Virus record (IMG/VR): IMGVR_UViG_3300037189_008153
Location: 1-32,891 of that record
Strand: one strand, 5' to 3'
DNA length: 32,891 nt
From: a virus
Under the pieces are notes generated by a model, which was given only the letters and a program-made list of their open reading frames with translations, ran no database searches and was not told where the DNA came from. A program made the position numbers and the translations under genes. This document shows, piece by piece, positions 20,649 through 29,711 of this stretch. The number at the start of each line of letters is the position of its first letter. The stretch's first letter is position 1.

Positions 20649-20860
20649 TGTTTAGTCTCCTTTTCACTTGTTAAACTTTTCACTGACTTACGTTCTTTAT
20701 TGCGTTTACGAATCGATTTAACGATTTCACGCTTACGCTCTTCTGATGCGTAGAACCACTCTGTAATTTCTTCTGATGTTCTTCCGCAACCTTTACATAC
20801 TTTTGGTTCTGCATTATAATCTTCATACTCACATATACTTACGCAAAATGAGCTAGACAT
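20645..20860 (-). CDS. DUF1289-family cysteine protein
   Basis: 71 aa. The first 50 residues match the DUF1289 plan: CVSICEYED...VCKGCGRTSEEITEWF followed by a helix with E-R-x-x-I (SEERKREIVKSI). The four cysteines suit a zinc or iron-sulfur site. DUF1289 proteins are widespread in Proteobacteria, often alphaproteobacteria, and have no firm function. The last 20 residues are a basic tail (RKRNKERKSVKSLTSEKE) not usual in the family. The ATG lies 22 bases inside the epimerase gene, with only a weak GGGA before it. Confidence 0.8.
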   Translation of the reverse strand: MSSSFCVSICEYEDYNAEPKVCKGCGRTSEEITEWFYASEERKREIVKSIRKRNKERKSVKSLTSEKETKQ

Positions 20861-21819
20861 TCCCGTATGCTTTCTTCAACTTTTTGTTTCGCTTCCCAAC
20901 CTAGATTTTTAGCCTTCGTCACATCAGGTAGTCGAATACGAACATCGTCTTGGTATTCTGCTACTGTTTCAAAATTAAGTTTACCCTCTGGTAGAACTTT
21001 CATTTCAACAGCAACTTTATATATCAGATTAGCCAGTTCCTTCATTGAGACAGGTTCTGGGTTACCTAGATTATATATATCATTTTTTGTGCTATCTCTG
21101 AAAGAATAATCAGCAATGGCACTAGCAACTTCATCAATCCATGTGAAGCATCGAATCTGTTCACCGTTACCAATGATAGGTAAAGGATTCATCTTCTTCT
21201 CTACAATGTTCTTGATGAAATCTGCAAACACATGAGACACACCAATCTCTTCTGTTGTGACTTTTTCATATGGTGTGATGATATTAAATGGGCGCCAGAT
21301 TGTATAGTCTAGACCGTACTGTCTCTGATAAGACTTCGATAATCTTTCACCAACCAACTTAGATAGTCCATAGTCTGTGTAAGGAACAATCGATGTATCA
21401 GGCTGAAACTCTTGAACAGCCTCATCTAACCCCTGATAACAAGTTTCATATACCATACTTGATGAAATGTAAACAACACGTTGAACTTTATTCTCAACAG
21501 AAGCCTTTAAAATATTAGAATGCAAGGCAACGTCATTACCGAGAATATCAGCGCAATGTGCATTGAAACCACCAACACCATAAATTCTGGCTGCGGCTTG
21601 AATAACATAATGTGGTCTTATCTTATCAAAAAGGCCTAAGACATAAGAGTAGTCTGACAAATCACCTTTATAGAATGTGTATCCTTGTGCATGACCAGGT
21701 CTTTTACCATATCTCACAAGATTGTCTACACCACTTACGTTATGCCCTTTAGCAATCAGTTTAGGAATAACTGATTGCATCAGACTGCCTTCTGAACCTG
21801 TAACGAGAACTCTTTTCAT
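20839..21819 (-). CDS. NAD-dependent sugar epimerase/dehydratase
   Basis: 326 aa, extended short-chain dehydrogenase. The nucleotide-binding loop is TGSEGSLMQ (7-15), a variant of GxxGxxG. DNLVRYGKR follows, and the active-site YGLSK gives Y150 and K154 with serines at 119-121 (YISSSMVYE). The C-terminal half has the substrate block WRPFNIITPYE and a CFTWIDEVASAI signature. It would change a UDP-, GDP- or dTDP-sugar; substrate unclear. The ATG overlaps the stop of the dehydrogenase gene, so the two may act in sequence. Confidence 0.88.
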   Translation of the reverse strand: MKRVLVTGSEGSLMQSVIPKLIAKGHNVSGVDNLVRYGKRPGHAQGYTFYKGDLSDYSYVLGLFDKIRPHYVIQAAARIYGVGGFNAHCADILGNDVALHSNILKASVENKVQRVVYISSSMVYETCYQGLDEAVQEFQPDTSIVPYTDYGLSKLVGERLSKSYQRQYGLDYTIWRPFNIITPYEKVTTEEIGVSHVFADFIKNIVEKKMNPLPIIGNGEQIRCFTWIDEVASAIADYSFRDSTKNDIYNLGNPEPVSMKELANLIYKVAVEMKVLPEGKLNFETVAEYQDDVRIRLPDVTKAKNLGWEAKQKVEESIRECLAHFA

Positions 21820-23054
21820 ACTAGATATATTCCACTTCTTGTATCTTTACTTCTATCTAAAAACTTCCATGCATCTGCGATAACTGTTCCACCCTCAATT
21901 CTATTCATATATGTCTCAAAGAATTTATGAAAGACTGAGTGTGGTGTCATGATAACATATGCATCATAACTATCTATATCATTTGTAGGCCACACATTAT
22001 CTGGATGTTTGATGTATGGATCGAAGAATGAATATTCAATACCATGTCTCTTGCAAATCTTGGCAAACTTGAAACTCAAACTGTTTCTCTCATCATCACA
22101 ATTAGCCTTGAATGTTGCGCCCATGATTGCAATCTTGCTAACTGTTGGATTAAGAGAAAGAATTTGCTTGAACATATATTCAGGCATACCTTCATTGATA
22201 AGAAACGAAGTCTGAATCAAATCAGCATATGGAACATCAGACAACAAGAACTTACCGTCTTTGAACAAACAAGGACCACCAACATTAGGTCCTGGCAATG
22301 GAATATTCAAACGAGGATAATCTTTGTTGGCAGCACGAATAATCTTATGAACATCAACACCCTGATCGGTGCCAATCATATAGAACTCATTAGCCAAAGC
22401 AAAGTTAACATAGCGATACATGTTTGTCATCAGCTTCGCCATTTCAGCTTCACGTGGTGTAAGCTGAATGCATTCATAAACAAACGTATCAAAAAAGTCT
22501 TTAGCCATCTGATATGACTTATCAGAGAATGCACCAATCAACTGTGGAAACTTACTACTTTCAGTGATACCAACACCTTGTGCTACACGTTCAGGAGCAA
22601 AGACAAGATAAAAATCTTTACCTTCTTTCCAGTCACGAGTTTTTTCAATTAGCTTCTTGATAACTTCTGTTGTTCCTGGTGCAACAGTGCTACGAAGGAT
22701 GATTGTTGTACCACTAACCATCTCATCACAAAGAGTGTATTCGACAAAGTGTAGAATATCATCTAGACGAGGATTGTTTTCAGAATCGACTGGTGTACCA
22801 ATCATAATGGCTACAACATTACTTTCTGAAATACAGGTCGTGTCATTTGTGAACTGTATCGTATCGTCTTTCAAAGCATTATCAAGATATGATTGCCCAT
22901 GTTCTTCGATATAAGGAAGAAAACCTTTGCGAAGTTGCTCTAGAACTTGCGTGTTGACATCCAAACCAAAAACGAAATGACCACTATTAGCAACAACCAA
23001 AGAAAAAGGGAGTCCAACATGCCCGCCTGCTCCTACAACTGTAACGAAACTCAT
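21816..23054 (-). CDS. UDP-sugar 6-dehydrogenase (UDP-glucose/UDP-ManNAc type)
   Basis: 412 aa. It oxidises the C6 hydroxyl of a UDP-sugar to the uronic acid with two NAD. Visible parts: Rossmann start VVGAGGHVGLPFSLV, LRSTVAPGTTE, FAPERVAQG near 152-160, the lysine of AEMAKLMTN (K207), and the catalytic cysteine in VGGPCLFKDGKFL (C262). The PERVAQG and GGPC spelling is nearer to the WecC/UDP-ManNAc branch than to UDP-glucose dehydrogenase, but this needs alignment. Start and stop overlap the neighbours by four bases. Confidence 0.9.
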   Translation of the reverse strand: MSFVTVVGAGGHVGLPFSLVVANSGHFVFGLDVNTQVLEQLRKGFLPYIEEHGQSYLDNALKDDTIQFTNDTTCISESNVVAIMIGTPVDSENNPRLDDILHFVEYTLCDEMVSGTTIILRSTVAPGTTEVIKKLIEKTRDWKEGKDFYLVFAPERVAQGVGITESSKFPQLIGAFSDKSYQMAKDFFDTFVYECIQLTPREAEMAKLMTNMYRYVNFALANEFYMIGTDQGVDVHKIIRAANKDYPRLNIPLPGPNVGGPCLFKDGKFLLSDVPYADLIQTSFLINEGMPEYMFKQILSLNPTVSKIAIMGATFKANCDDERNSLSFKFAKICKRHGIEYSFFDPYIKHPDNVWPTNDIDSYDAYVIMTPHSVFHKFFETYMNRIEGGTVIADAWKFLDRSKDTRSGIYLV

Positions 23055-23557
23055 AAACTATTCCTCACATCTACTGGATAGTCTGTGCAAATACCATACC
23101 ATTTTTGTAAATCAATGTTGTCGATGAAATTGACTTCAACTGTTTTTCTTTTTGGCAAAACAGCAATGCAATCTTCTGCCACAGTTTGGTCTATACTCTC
23201 AACAGCTTTAGGATGAACCCAAATGTTAAAGTTATCCAACATAATACAATCATCTATATCATGAAAGAAAGAATGTATTTTTGGATCATGATACACACTA
23301 TCTTTCATAAGCATCTGTAAAGCCAACACGTTCTTACAGTGTATATAGATGTCATTCATCTCAGACCAATCAAAGAACTTTTCGACATTGGTTTCATACT
23401 GAGGCTTATCATGTCCAAGCCAATACTTTCCTTCATTATACCAAATGTCAAACTCAACAGGAAATCCTAACTTGAGTGCTTCTTCAATTGCTTCTACGGT
23501 ATTCTCTCTTTCAGGATTAGGACCTGTAAGATTACCTCTATGACTGATTATCTTCAT
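23051..23557 (-). CDS. Glycerophosphodiester phosphodiesterase-like (GDPD) protein
   Basis: 168 aa, shorter than typical GDPDs (about 240). ISHRGN and ENTVEAIEEALKLGFPVEFDIWY carry the family's catalytic HRG and metal-binding ENT and E-x-D residues, and YWLGHDKP supplies the second histidine. The C-terminal half of the barrel is reduced. Short GDPD-like proteins occur in bacterial polysaccharide clusters, where the substrate is unknown. It might release glycerol-3-phosphate or hydrolyse a glycan phosphodiester. It overlaps the glycosyltransferase gene by 20 bases. Confidence 0.8.
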   Translation of the reverse strand: MKIISHRGNLTGPNPERENTVEAIEEALKLGFPVEFDIWYNEGKYWLGHDKPQYETNVEKFFDWSEMNDIYIHCKNVLALQMLMKDSVYHDPKIHSFFHDIDDCIMLDNFNIWVHPKAVESIDQTVAEDCIAVLPKRKTVEVNFIDNIDLQKWYGICTDYPVDVRNSL

Positions 23558-24329
23558 ATGCTGTAAATCCGTGCTTTTTGCTGAACCAAGGATACCAATC
23601 GATTTCCGATAACTGTCTATTCCAACTATCGATTACTGGACTATTATTATCTAGCAAAACACCCCATTTGTCAAGAAAATGTTTTTGACTATGTGCGAGT
23701 GTCGGATTACATTTGTTGATACGTTCAAATTCCCAGTGTTGATTCTCATAACCAGGATTTGCTGTTACCTTCGAATCCCAAGTTGTGATGATATGCTCAC
23801 TGATACCAGATACATTGTGTCTGAATCCCCAATTGTGGGAATCTTCTACAGAGATTCTGTCTTTATCCCATGTATGATAGACACGCTTGACATATTCAGC
23901 ATCACCACAATAACAACCGATATATCTTTCATCCCACCAGCCAACTTTCTTCAACACATCTTTACGAATAAAGTGCCATTGGTCACCAGCAGGTCCCCAC
24001 ATGAAGTCATACTTCTGCTTCTGTTCTTCAAACCAAGAACCAAAGTTTGGTGCAATGTCAGTATCATCCTGAATCAGAATAGCTTCATCATCTTCATCGA
24101 ATGCTTTCATAAGAATCGTATTCCATGACCGAGCGCACCAACTATTACTCTCTGATGAATTGAGTGCGTTTACCACGACTCTATCAACATAGTTCTCATA
24201 GTTTTCTTTTGTCAATTGTAATTCTGGATGATTACTAAAGATGTTTGACTTATAACCCTGTTCACCAAAATGTTGAATGAGACGATTGAGTGCGCTCGGT
24301 CTATTAAATGTTAAAATCCAAACTTGCAT
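23538..24329 (-). CDS. Glycosyltransferase-like protein (GT-A fold)
   Basis: 263 aa. The N-terminus VWILTFNRPSALNRLIQHF is the typical start of GT2-like enzymes. EAILIQDDTDIAPNF near residue 85 contains the acidic DDTD metal/nucleotide site, and FMWGPAGDQWHF with GWWDERYIGCYCGDAEY forms the acceptor-side region with the D-E pair. AGGTG six bases upstream supports the start. Donor and acceptor unknown. Part of the 14-gene sugar operon. Confidence 0.78.
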   Translation of the reverse strand: MQVWILTFNRPSALNRLIQHFGEQGYKSNIFSNHPELQLTKENYENYVDRVVVNALNSSESNSWCARSWNTILMKAFDEDDEAILIQDDTDIAPNFGSWFEEQKQKYDFMWGPAGDQWHFIRKDVLKKVGWWDERYIGCYCGDAEYVKRVYHTWDKDRISVEDSHNWGFRHNVSGISEHIITTWDSKVTANPGYENQHWEFERINKCNPTLAHSQKHFLDKWGVLLDNNSPVIDSWNRQLSEIDWYPWFSKKHGFTAYEDNQS

Positions 24330-24332
24330 ATA

Positions 24333-24938
24333 TCACCTATAGAATCTTAAATCGATTTCTGTTTGACCGGCATGTTCATATAAAGTTTCTACTTTGAATC
24401 CGCCGACTTCTTCTAGATACTTTCTTACATCTTCATGAAAGTTATCTGCACCATCATAGTAAGGAGTATTCCATGTGCATTCGCATTGCCCTTCTTTCAC
24501 ATCTTTAATTCGATTGCCTAAAGATTTGATTACGTTGAAATCGTTACCTTGTGCGTCAATATGAAGATAATCGACAGTATCGATATTCCAATTATTCATA
24601 AAAGTATCTAGTCGAATTGTCAACACTCTTTGTTTATATGCAAAAGGTACTTGAAATAATGGATGTTTACCTGCTTCTGTATTTTGCAAATCAGAATGCC
24701 ATTCATAAAGAGAACCAAATCCTTTATCACCTTGCAAAGCTACATTGAAATCTTTAACATCGTTGTGAACATCTATAGCAAATGGAAGAACTATAATTCT
24801 AGAATGGTCACGAAACTTATCTACACATTCAGCATACAAAGGCGGAGAAGGTTCGAATGTAAATAATAAACAATCTTCCTTATCCAAACCTAATGTATGT
24901 GAACCTGTGTTTGTTCCTACTTCAATTCTTGCGAGCAT
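24333..24938 (-). CDS. FkbM-family methyltransferase
   Basis: 201 aa from the ATG at 24938; upstream in-frame codons lie in the previous gene. IEVGTNTGSHTLGL is the S-adenosylmethionine loop, FTFEPSPPLYAEC follows, and VDYLHIDAQGNDFNVIKSLG is the FkbM signature with D-x-Q-G in place of D-x-E-G. FkbM enzymes methylate sugar hydroxyls. There is no ribosome site, so translation likely depends on coupling with the overlapping methyltransferase gene (17 bases). It would cap or decorate the glycan. Confidence 0.82.
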   Translation of the reverse strand: MLARIEVGTNTGSHTLGLDKEDCLLFTFEPSPPLYAECVDKFRDHSRIIVLPFAIDVHNDVKDFNVALQGDKGFGSLYEWHSDLQNTEAGKHPLFQVPFAYKQRVLTIRLDTFMNNWNIDTVDYLHIDAQGNDFNVIKSLGNRIKDVKEGQCECTWNTPYYDGADNFHEDVRKYLEEVGGFKVETLYEHAGQTEIDLRFYR

Positions 24939-25740
24939 GAATAAACAACCAGTCTTGTGCCCAATAAGGTGCGTGATACTGACCGTTAAGATTTGCATAC
25001 TTTTGGTCAACGTTAATAAACTTAAATTGAACATCAGAGAAAATCTTTTCGAGGTCTGATTTCAATGTCGGTAAATCATTTTGATTGATGACCATATCAG
25101 CATGCCCGTTTGTAGCTTTTGCATTCCAGAAATCACTATCATAAGAGGCGTGTTCTGTATCATGGCTCCAAACACCAGCAGTTAGTGTAGGATGATATGC
25201 AACTTGAATGGACATATGACCGCCAGGCTTCAAGATATTATGAATGCCCTTGAAGATGTTCTCACGAATTGTTTTACAAGGAATGTGTTGAACAGCAATT
25301 GTTGAGTAAATAATGTCATATGTATTTTCTGGTGCGCCACCAACATCGATACCAGATGAAACATAGAATGTCGATCCATCATATGTCTGTCTTGCATACT
25401 CAATTGCATATTCTGAGATATCGATACCATCAGTCTGCTTGAATAGCTTTCTTGCACGATTGACCATACGACCTGGACCACATCCGAAATCTGCAACAAC
25501 AGCTTCGCTAAAATCTACAAGTGGTTTACCATCGTTGTCAAAGAACAAACCTTCTTCGTATGGAAACTCTTCATGCCATTCATAGTTGCCTACGATATCA
25601 AGAGGCGAACGCATTGGCTTGTTCATAAAACGCTTAGCCATTTGTGCATAAGCAATCATCTGGTCAGTATAGTCATTCTTTGTGTAGAGATGATATGCAT
25701 AACCATCAACTACTTTCACATTATCTTTAAAGTTTTTCAT
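24922..25740 (-). CDS. SAM-dependent methyltransferase (class I)
   Basis: 272 aa. The cofactor loop VVADFGCGPGRMVNRARKL is near 81-99, the acidic TDGIDISEYAIEYAR follows, and YDIIYSTIAVQHI and LKPGGHMSIQV complete the Methyltransf_11/25 plan. The 80-residue N-terminal part and the aromatic C-terminus (QYHAPYWAQDWLF) may set the acceptor. AAGGG eight bases upstream, with the ATG overlapping the previous stop. It is likely to act on a sugar or a nucleotide-sugar given its neighbours. Confidence 0.86.
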   Translation of the reverse strand: MKNFKDNVKVVDGYAYHLYTKNDYTDQMIAYAQMAKRFMNKPMRSPLDIVGNYEWHEEFPYEEGLFFDNDGKPLVDFSEAVVADFGCGPGRMVNRARKLFKQTDGIDISEYAIEYARQTYDGSTFYVSSGIDVGGAPENTYDIIYSTIAVQHIPCKTIRENIFKGIHNILKPGGHMSIQVAYHPTLTAGVWSHDTEHASYDSDFWNAKATNGHADMVINQNDLPTLKSDLEKIFSDVQFKFINVDQKYANLNGQYHAPYWAQDWLFIHARKN

Positions 25741-27125
25741 ACTTCACCCTTATAGTTATCTAAGAAATAATTTAAATCTTCTGGTGTGCCGATACCCCAC
25801 ATCTTTGAGATTTCTTTCACACGAATTTTTTTACCGTCTGCAATAGCTTCATTGAAAACTGGGCAAACATAGAACTCGTTATTAACACGAATGTTCTTTG
25901 CAATCATCTGTTCAGCATACTTAACATAATCTGAACCATGTTTCCAGAAATACACACCAACTGTTGCATTATCGGAAATAACTTTCTTTTCTGCAACTTC
26001 GGATACAAAACCATTAGCATCTAGTTTTGCATATGACCACTTAGGATGTGTAGCTTTGAATGTCAAAATGCCGCCGTCAATAGAGTCAGCGTTGAAAGCA
26101 TACATGACTTCATTAGAGTTCCATTCTACGAATTGGTCAGAGTTTGCCATAACGAGAGGTTCCTCATTATTAATAAACTCTTTAGCAAGAAGTGTAGTGC
26201 AGGCTGCACCTTCTGTCAAGCCATCAACCTGAACTATTTTACAATTTGGCGCAATCAGATTGAGAAGATACTTAAGATTGTATTTCTCATAGTGTTCTTT
26301 CTGCACTATGAATATATAGTTTGCTTCCATATTCAGATTGTCTACAACAGTCTGAATCATTGGCTTACTACGAACTTCAATCAATGGTTTTGGAAAAGTA
26401 TAACCTGCTTGAGAGAAGCGAGAACCTGCACCTGCCATAGGAATCAAGACATTCAGTTTCTTGTCTCTCCACGGAATCTTCTTTTTAGATTTACCTTCAA
26501 TTTCATCCATAGCCATCTTTATTCTTTCCCATGTTACTTCATGTGTGTTTTCTACAGGCAATAATTTTGCACCACTATCGATTGCGCCCTGACGACCGAT
26601 GTGACTATCTTCTACAATGATTGTTGTTGATGGAATAGCGTTAACAGCATTCATGCAATTCCAATACATTTCTGGATATGGCTTAGAACGCTTCACATCT
26701 TCATTCGTTTGATAGTAATCAACATAGTCCATAATACCAAGACGAAGTAGTGTGACTTTAACAGTTTCACGAATACTGTTAGATGCAACAGCAATCTTAT
26801 AACCAGACATTCTCAGACTGATACAGATTTCAACTAATTTTACATCTTTCTTTAATTGATTGATGCGAATGATGGTTGCACTCTGTTTTGCTTTCCAAAC
26901 TTTATCGTGAAAAGATGCAGGAAGATTTTTCTGCTCTGAAAGCAACTTCATCTTTGACTTTGTTGGTAGTCCATCATAAGTGCTGAGATGCTCTTCACGA
27001 GAGATGACATACTGTTCACCAATATCATGTAAAGCATCATTCAATGCTTGATAGTGTAGTTCTCTACTATCAATCAAAACACCATCAAGGTCAAATATGA
27101 CCAGCTTATTGTATTCTGTCGTCAT
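25737..27125 (-). CDS. Fusion of HAD phosphatase and sugar nucleotidyltransferase
   Basis: 462 aa. Residues 1-215 are a HAD-family phosphatase of the phosphoglucomutase-like type: FDLDGVLIDS (D12, D14), VASNS, KRSKPYP and VEDSHIG. Residues 223-462 are an NTP-transferase: VLIPMAGAGSRFSQAGYTF with PKPLIEV, then VMANSDQFVEWNSN. The pair could dephosphorylate a sugar-phosphate and activate another, or hand one intermediate from site to site. This order in one chain resembles fused enzymes in capsule clusters (for example phosphatase plus guanylyl- or cytidylyltransferase). AAGGAG precedes the ATG, and the gene overlaps its upstream neighbour by 20 bases. Confidence 0.88.
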   Translation of the reverse strand: MTTEYNKLVIFDLDGVLIDSRELHYQALNDALHDIGEQYVISREEHLSTYDGLPTKSKMKLLSEQKNLPASFHDKVWKAKQSATIIRINQLKKDVKLVEICISLRMSGYKIAVASNSIRETVKVTLLRLGIMDYVDYYQTNEDVKRSKPYPEMYWNCMNAVNAIPSTTIIVEDSHIGRQGAIDSGAKLLPVENTHEVTWERIKMAMDEIEGKSKKKIPWRDKKLNVLIPMAGAGSRFSQAGYTFPKPLIEVRSKPMIQTVVDNLNMEANYIFIVQKEHYEKYNLKYLLNLIAPNCKIVQVDGLTEGAACTTLLAKEFINNEEPLVMANSDQFVEWNSNEVMYAFNADSIDGGILTFKATHPKWSYAKLDANGFVSEVAEKKVISDNATVGVYFWKHGSDYVKYAEQMIAKNIRVNNEFYVCPVFNEAIADGKKIRVKEISKMWGIGTPEDLNYFLDNYKGEV

Positions 27126-27900
27126 CAGGAAACATCTCCTTCAAATAGTTCACACATTTATCATTCATCTGATATACAAGCCATTTGGCTGGCTTCTGAA
27201 GGAAAACATCTGAGAATGGATTGAAATTGAATCTATAACCATTATCAATAACTTCTTCACTCCAAATAATATCTTCGGCTGCTTCACCCCAACCATACTT
27301 TTCATCGAAAGGAATTTCTTCAATAATTTTCTTTCTTGTTAGTATATAGCCACCGCTGATATACTGTATGTGACTCAATTCTGATTCAGAGTATGGTAAT
27401 GCACAAACCCATCTTGGACCATTGTTTTCTTTTGGAGCAATATCCATAAGTTCTTTACCAAGTTCAGGATGTTTTTGTAACACCTGATCCATATACTTCT
27501 GATTCACAACCCAATCAGCATGTCTGTTTCCTTCAAATCTATGAACTCGATTAGACAACACATTCCAATTAGGAGTTTTAGAGTTATAGTATTTGAGACC
27601 ACTATACCAATTATTTCCTAAAAAGTAATAGTCATGAAGTATGCAGACTATATCATATCTGGAGTATTTTGCAAGCAAATTCTTTTTGCGAGTAATCCAC
27701 GCTCTCTTCACGCTTTCATCAAAATCGACGAACATGACATTCATAACGCCAGTAACATCGATATCACCTTTGTTCTGACCTATAAAAATAATTTCATATT
27801 CCGCATCACCGAACTCTTGACTCTTGATGCTGTTGACTAAGCTCTGAACCCAGTTGACGTTATAATCACTTGATAAACAAATGCCAAAAGAAACATTCAT
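27106..27900 (-). CDS. Glycosyltransferase family 2-like protein
   Basis: 264 aa. SFGICLSSDYNVNWVQSLVNSI begins the GT-A fold, YEIIFIGQN is the second strand, and IVCILHDYYFLGNNWY holds the metal-binding acidic site in the form HDYYF (more usually DDD or DxD). The segment GWGEAAEDIIWSEEV matches the acceptor-binding E-D pair of GT2 enzymes. The ATG shares a base with the previous TAA. The sugar is unknown. Confidence 0.78.
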   Translation of the reverse strand: MNVSFGICLSSDYNVNWVQSLVNSIKSQEFGDAEYEIIFIGQNKGDIDVTGVMNVMFVDFDESVKRAWITRKKNLLAKYSRYDIVCILHDYYFLGNNWYSGLKYYNSKTPNWNVLSNRVHRFEGNRHADWVVNQKYMDQVLQKHPELGKELMDIAPKENNGPRWVCALPYSESELSHIQYISGGYILTRKKIIEEIPFDEKYGWGEAAEDIIWSEEVIDNGYRFNFNPFSDVFLQKPAKWLVYQMNDKCVNYLKEMFPDDDRIQ

Positions 27901-28835
27901 TAGACTTCTCTCAATATATCTTCAATATCATTTACGGTTTGTTTGATTGTATGATTAGTCATGGTATAGTTATACGCACTTTGAACTTTTGCGTCTAATG
28001 TATCCATTGTTTCTAGGTAATACATCAATTGTTCTTCTGTCTCATATGTATATCCATATTCAGCCATATCTTTTGCACCAGCAATGTTTCGAGCAAACCA
28101 TGGTGTATGATTCATCATGGCTTCAAGCAAAACAAGACCGAAACCCTCTTCATATGAGTTCATGATGTATGCTTTTGCATTGTTAATAGCAATCATCACA
28201 TCTGGTTTTGATTTACCAAAAAAGACTTTAACACGGTCTGTTTCTTTTGGCATAGGACCTTCACCGTATCCATAGAGATGAAGTTCATTCTTTATGTTTG
28301 AACGTTCCCATGCTTCTGCTAAAGGAATCATAGCTTTGTGTGAATAGAAACCGCCCGCAGAAACATAAAATGTTTTATCATATGGTAATGCAGGAACAAT
28401 TGTGCTATCGGGAACAATACCATGACGAACACGACGAGCCTTAGAAAGATAACCATGCTTCTTGATATGTTCAATGTCCATAGAAGTCGAATATGCAATG
28501 AAACGATGATGCTTCATTCCATTCAAACAAATATCAGACTCACTAGGTTTGATGAGCATATAGACGACAGGAGACTTTAAATTAAACGCATTGTAGTGAA
28601 CGATATTCTGTGAAATAACATCACCACCATGAACGATAATCAAATCCCAATTTTGTGCGAGTATGTTATAATCATTAGTGACTTTTACGCCGTTCTGGTC
28701 ACCCTTATGTTCATGTGCAAGAACTGTTACATCATGCCCGCGAGCAAGACTTTCCTCTGCCATATCACGAACGTAGTATTCAGAGCCGCCAGGAAACGGC
28801 ACGTAGCGATGTACCACATAAAGAAGTTTAGACAT
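27900..28835 (-). CDS. Glycosyltransferase family 4-like (GT-B)
   Basis: 311 aa. LLYVVHRYVPFPGGSEYYVRD opens the fold as in GT4 enzymes. FYVSAGGFYSHKAMIPLAEAW is the start of the donor domain, LYGYGEG the turn, and YIMNSYEEGFGLVLLEAMMNH carries the E-x7-E donor motif. It is shorter than usual because the N-terminal domain is compact. GAGGG precedes the ATG. It likely adds a hexose to the glycan made by this operon. Confidence 0.86.
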   Translation of the reverse strand: MSKLLYVVHRYVPFPGGSEYYVRDMAEESLARGHDVTVLAHEHKGDQNGVKVTNDYNILAQNWDLIIVHGGDVISQNIVHYNAFNLKSPVVYMLIKPSESDICLNGMKHHRFIAYSTSMDIEHIKKHGYLSKARRVRHGIVPDSTIVPALPYDKTFYVSAGGFYSHKAMIPLAEAWERSNIKNELHLYGYGEGPMPKETDRVKVFFGKSKPDVMIAINNAKAYIMNSYEEGFGLVLLEAMMNHTPWFARNIAGAKDMAEYGYTYETEEQLMYYLETMDTLDAKVQSAYNYTMTNHTIKQTVNDIEDILREV

Positions 28836-29711
28836 TTAGCCCTCATAAACGAAAGTGTCGAACCAATTAAGAAATGAATTGAGATTGGTCCATTCATTGG
28901 GTATGTTATTATTGAATGCAGGTCGTGTCAGCATGTCAAGATAAGCATTCTTGTTTTTAGCAAGCTCTCTCATGTATGTTAACAACTCAGAGAAGTTTCT
29001 AAATTGTGACGCATCAATGAACGATTCAGGATTAAAATCTCTTGCTACTGTAGAAGAACCCCAATAAACAGGAATCGTATTTGCATAATAACTGTCAAGC
29101 AACTTCTCAGTTACATAGCCGGGATATGAACCATTTTCAAATGCAATACCAAACTTACTTCCGTTGAAGAAATCTATCTTCAATTTTCTGTCACGAGGTA
29201 TGACTCGACCCATAGTGTTTAAATGTGGTCCGCCACTATCAACAGAATTTTCTTGTATTAAAAATTCTACAAACTTTGTTCTCGGCGCACAATTTGGATT
29301 ACTCTGAACATATGAACAGAATCTATTTTTAGAATCCCATTCTCTTTCAGCATCGATTCTTTTATTCGCAAGATAATGAAAGTCTTTTGTCAATTCTGGT
29401 GTATCTTGTGTTATTGCCCACATCTCAAGAACATAGAGAGGTAAACGATAATGTTTTGAACTATTTTCATGGTCAAACGTTATTGCATGGTCATATGTGT
29501 GATATATGGGTCGAACATTCTCACCAGTAAAGAAAATCTTCTTTGCTTTCTTGTAGCGATAATGTGTTTCGCCAAAGTTTGAATCTCCAAATATGAGATA
29601 GTCAGGATTCTCATCATCTCTGACCACATCATATTTTCTACTCAGAACGTCAGTGAAAAACTTCTTCGCATTATCATATGTATCAGCAAAGCCAAGTTTT
29701 AACTTCTTCAT
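28836..29711 (-). CDS. GT10 fucosyltransferase-like enzyme
   Basis: 291 aa. GT10 enzymes move fucose from GDP-fucose in alpha-1,3/4 linkage. The diagnostic donor block is plain: FGIAFENGSYPGYVTEKLL followed by DSYYANTIPVYWGSS and FNPESFIDASQF near residues 187-237. The N-terminal half binds the acceptor and is variable. The ATG overlaps the stop of the upstream methyltransferase (ATGA). No GDP-fucose synthesis genes are seen here, so the donor would be host-made or another GDP-sugar. Confidence 0.9.
   Translation of the reverse strand: MKKLKLGFADTYDNAKKFFTDVLSRKYDVVRDDENPDYLIFGDSNFGETHYRYKKAKKIFFTGENVRPIYHTYDHAITFDHENSSKHYRLPLYVLEMWAITQDTPELTKDFHYLANKRIDAEREWDSKNRFCSYVQSNPNCAPRTKFVEFLIQENSVDSGGPHLNTMGRVIPRDRKLKIDFFNGSKFGIAFENGSYPGYVTEKLLDSYYANTIPVYWGSSTVARDFNPESFIDASQFRNFSELLTYMRELAKNKNAYLDMLTRPAFNNNIPNEWTNLNSFLNWFDTFVYEG

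Noticed and set aside
20419-20655. 78-codon plus-strand frame with hydrophobic stretch
   Set aside because: It is the mirror of the lysine-rich minus-strand gene (AAG/AAA read as CTT/TTT). No plus-strand gene is supported anywhere in the window, and the minus frame has a strong ribosome site.
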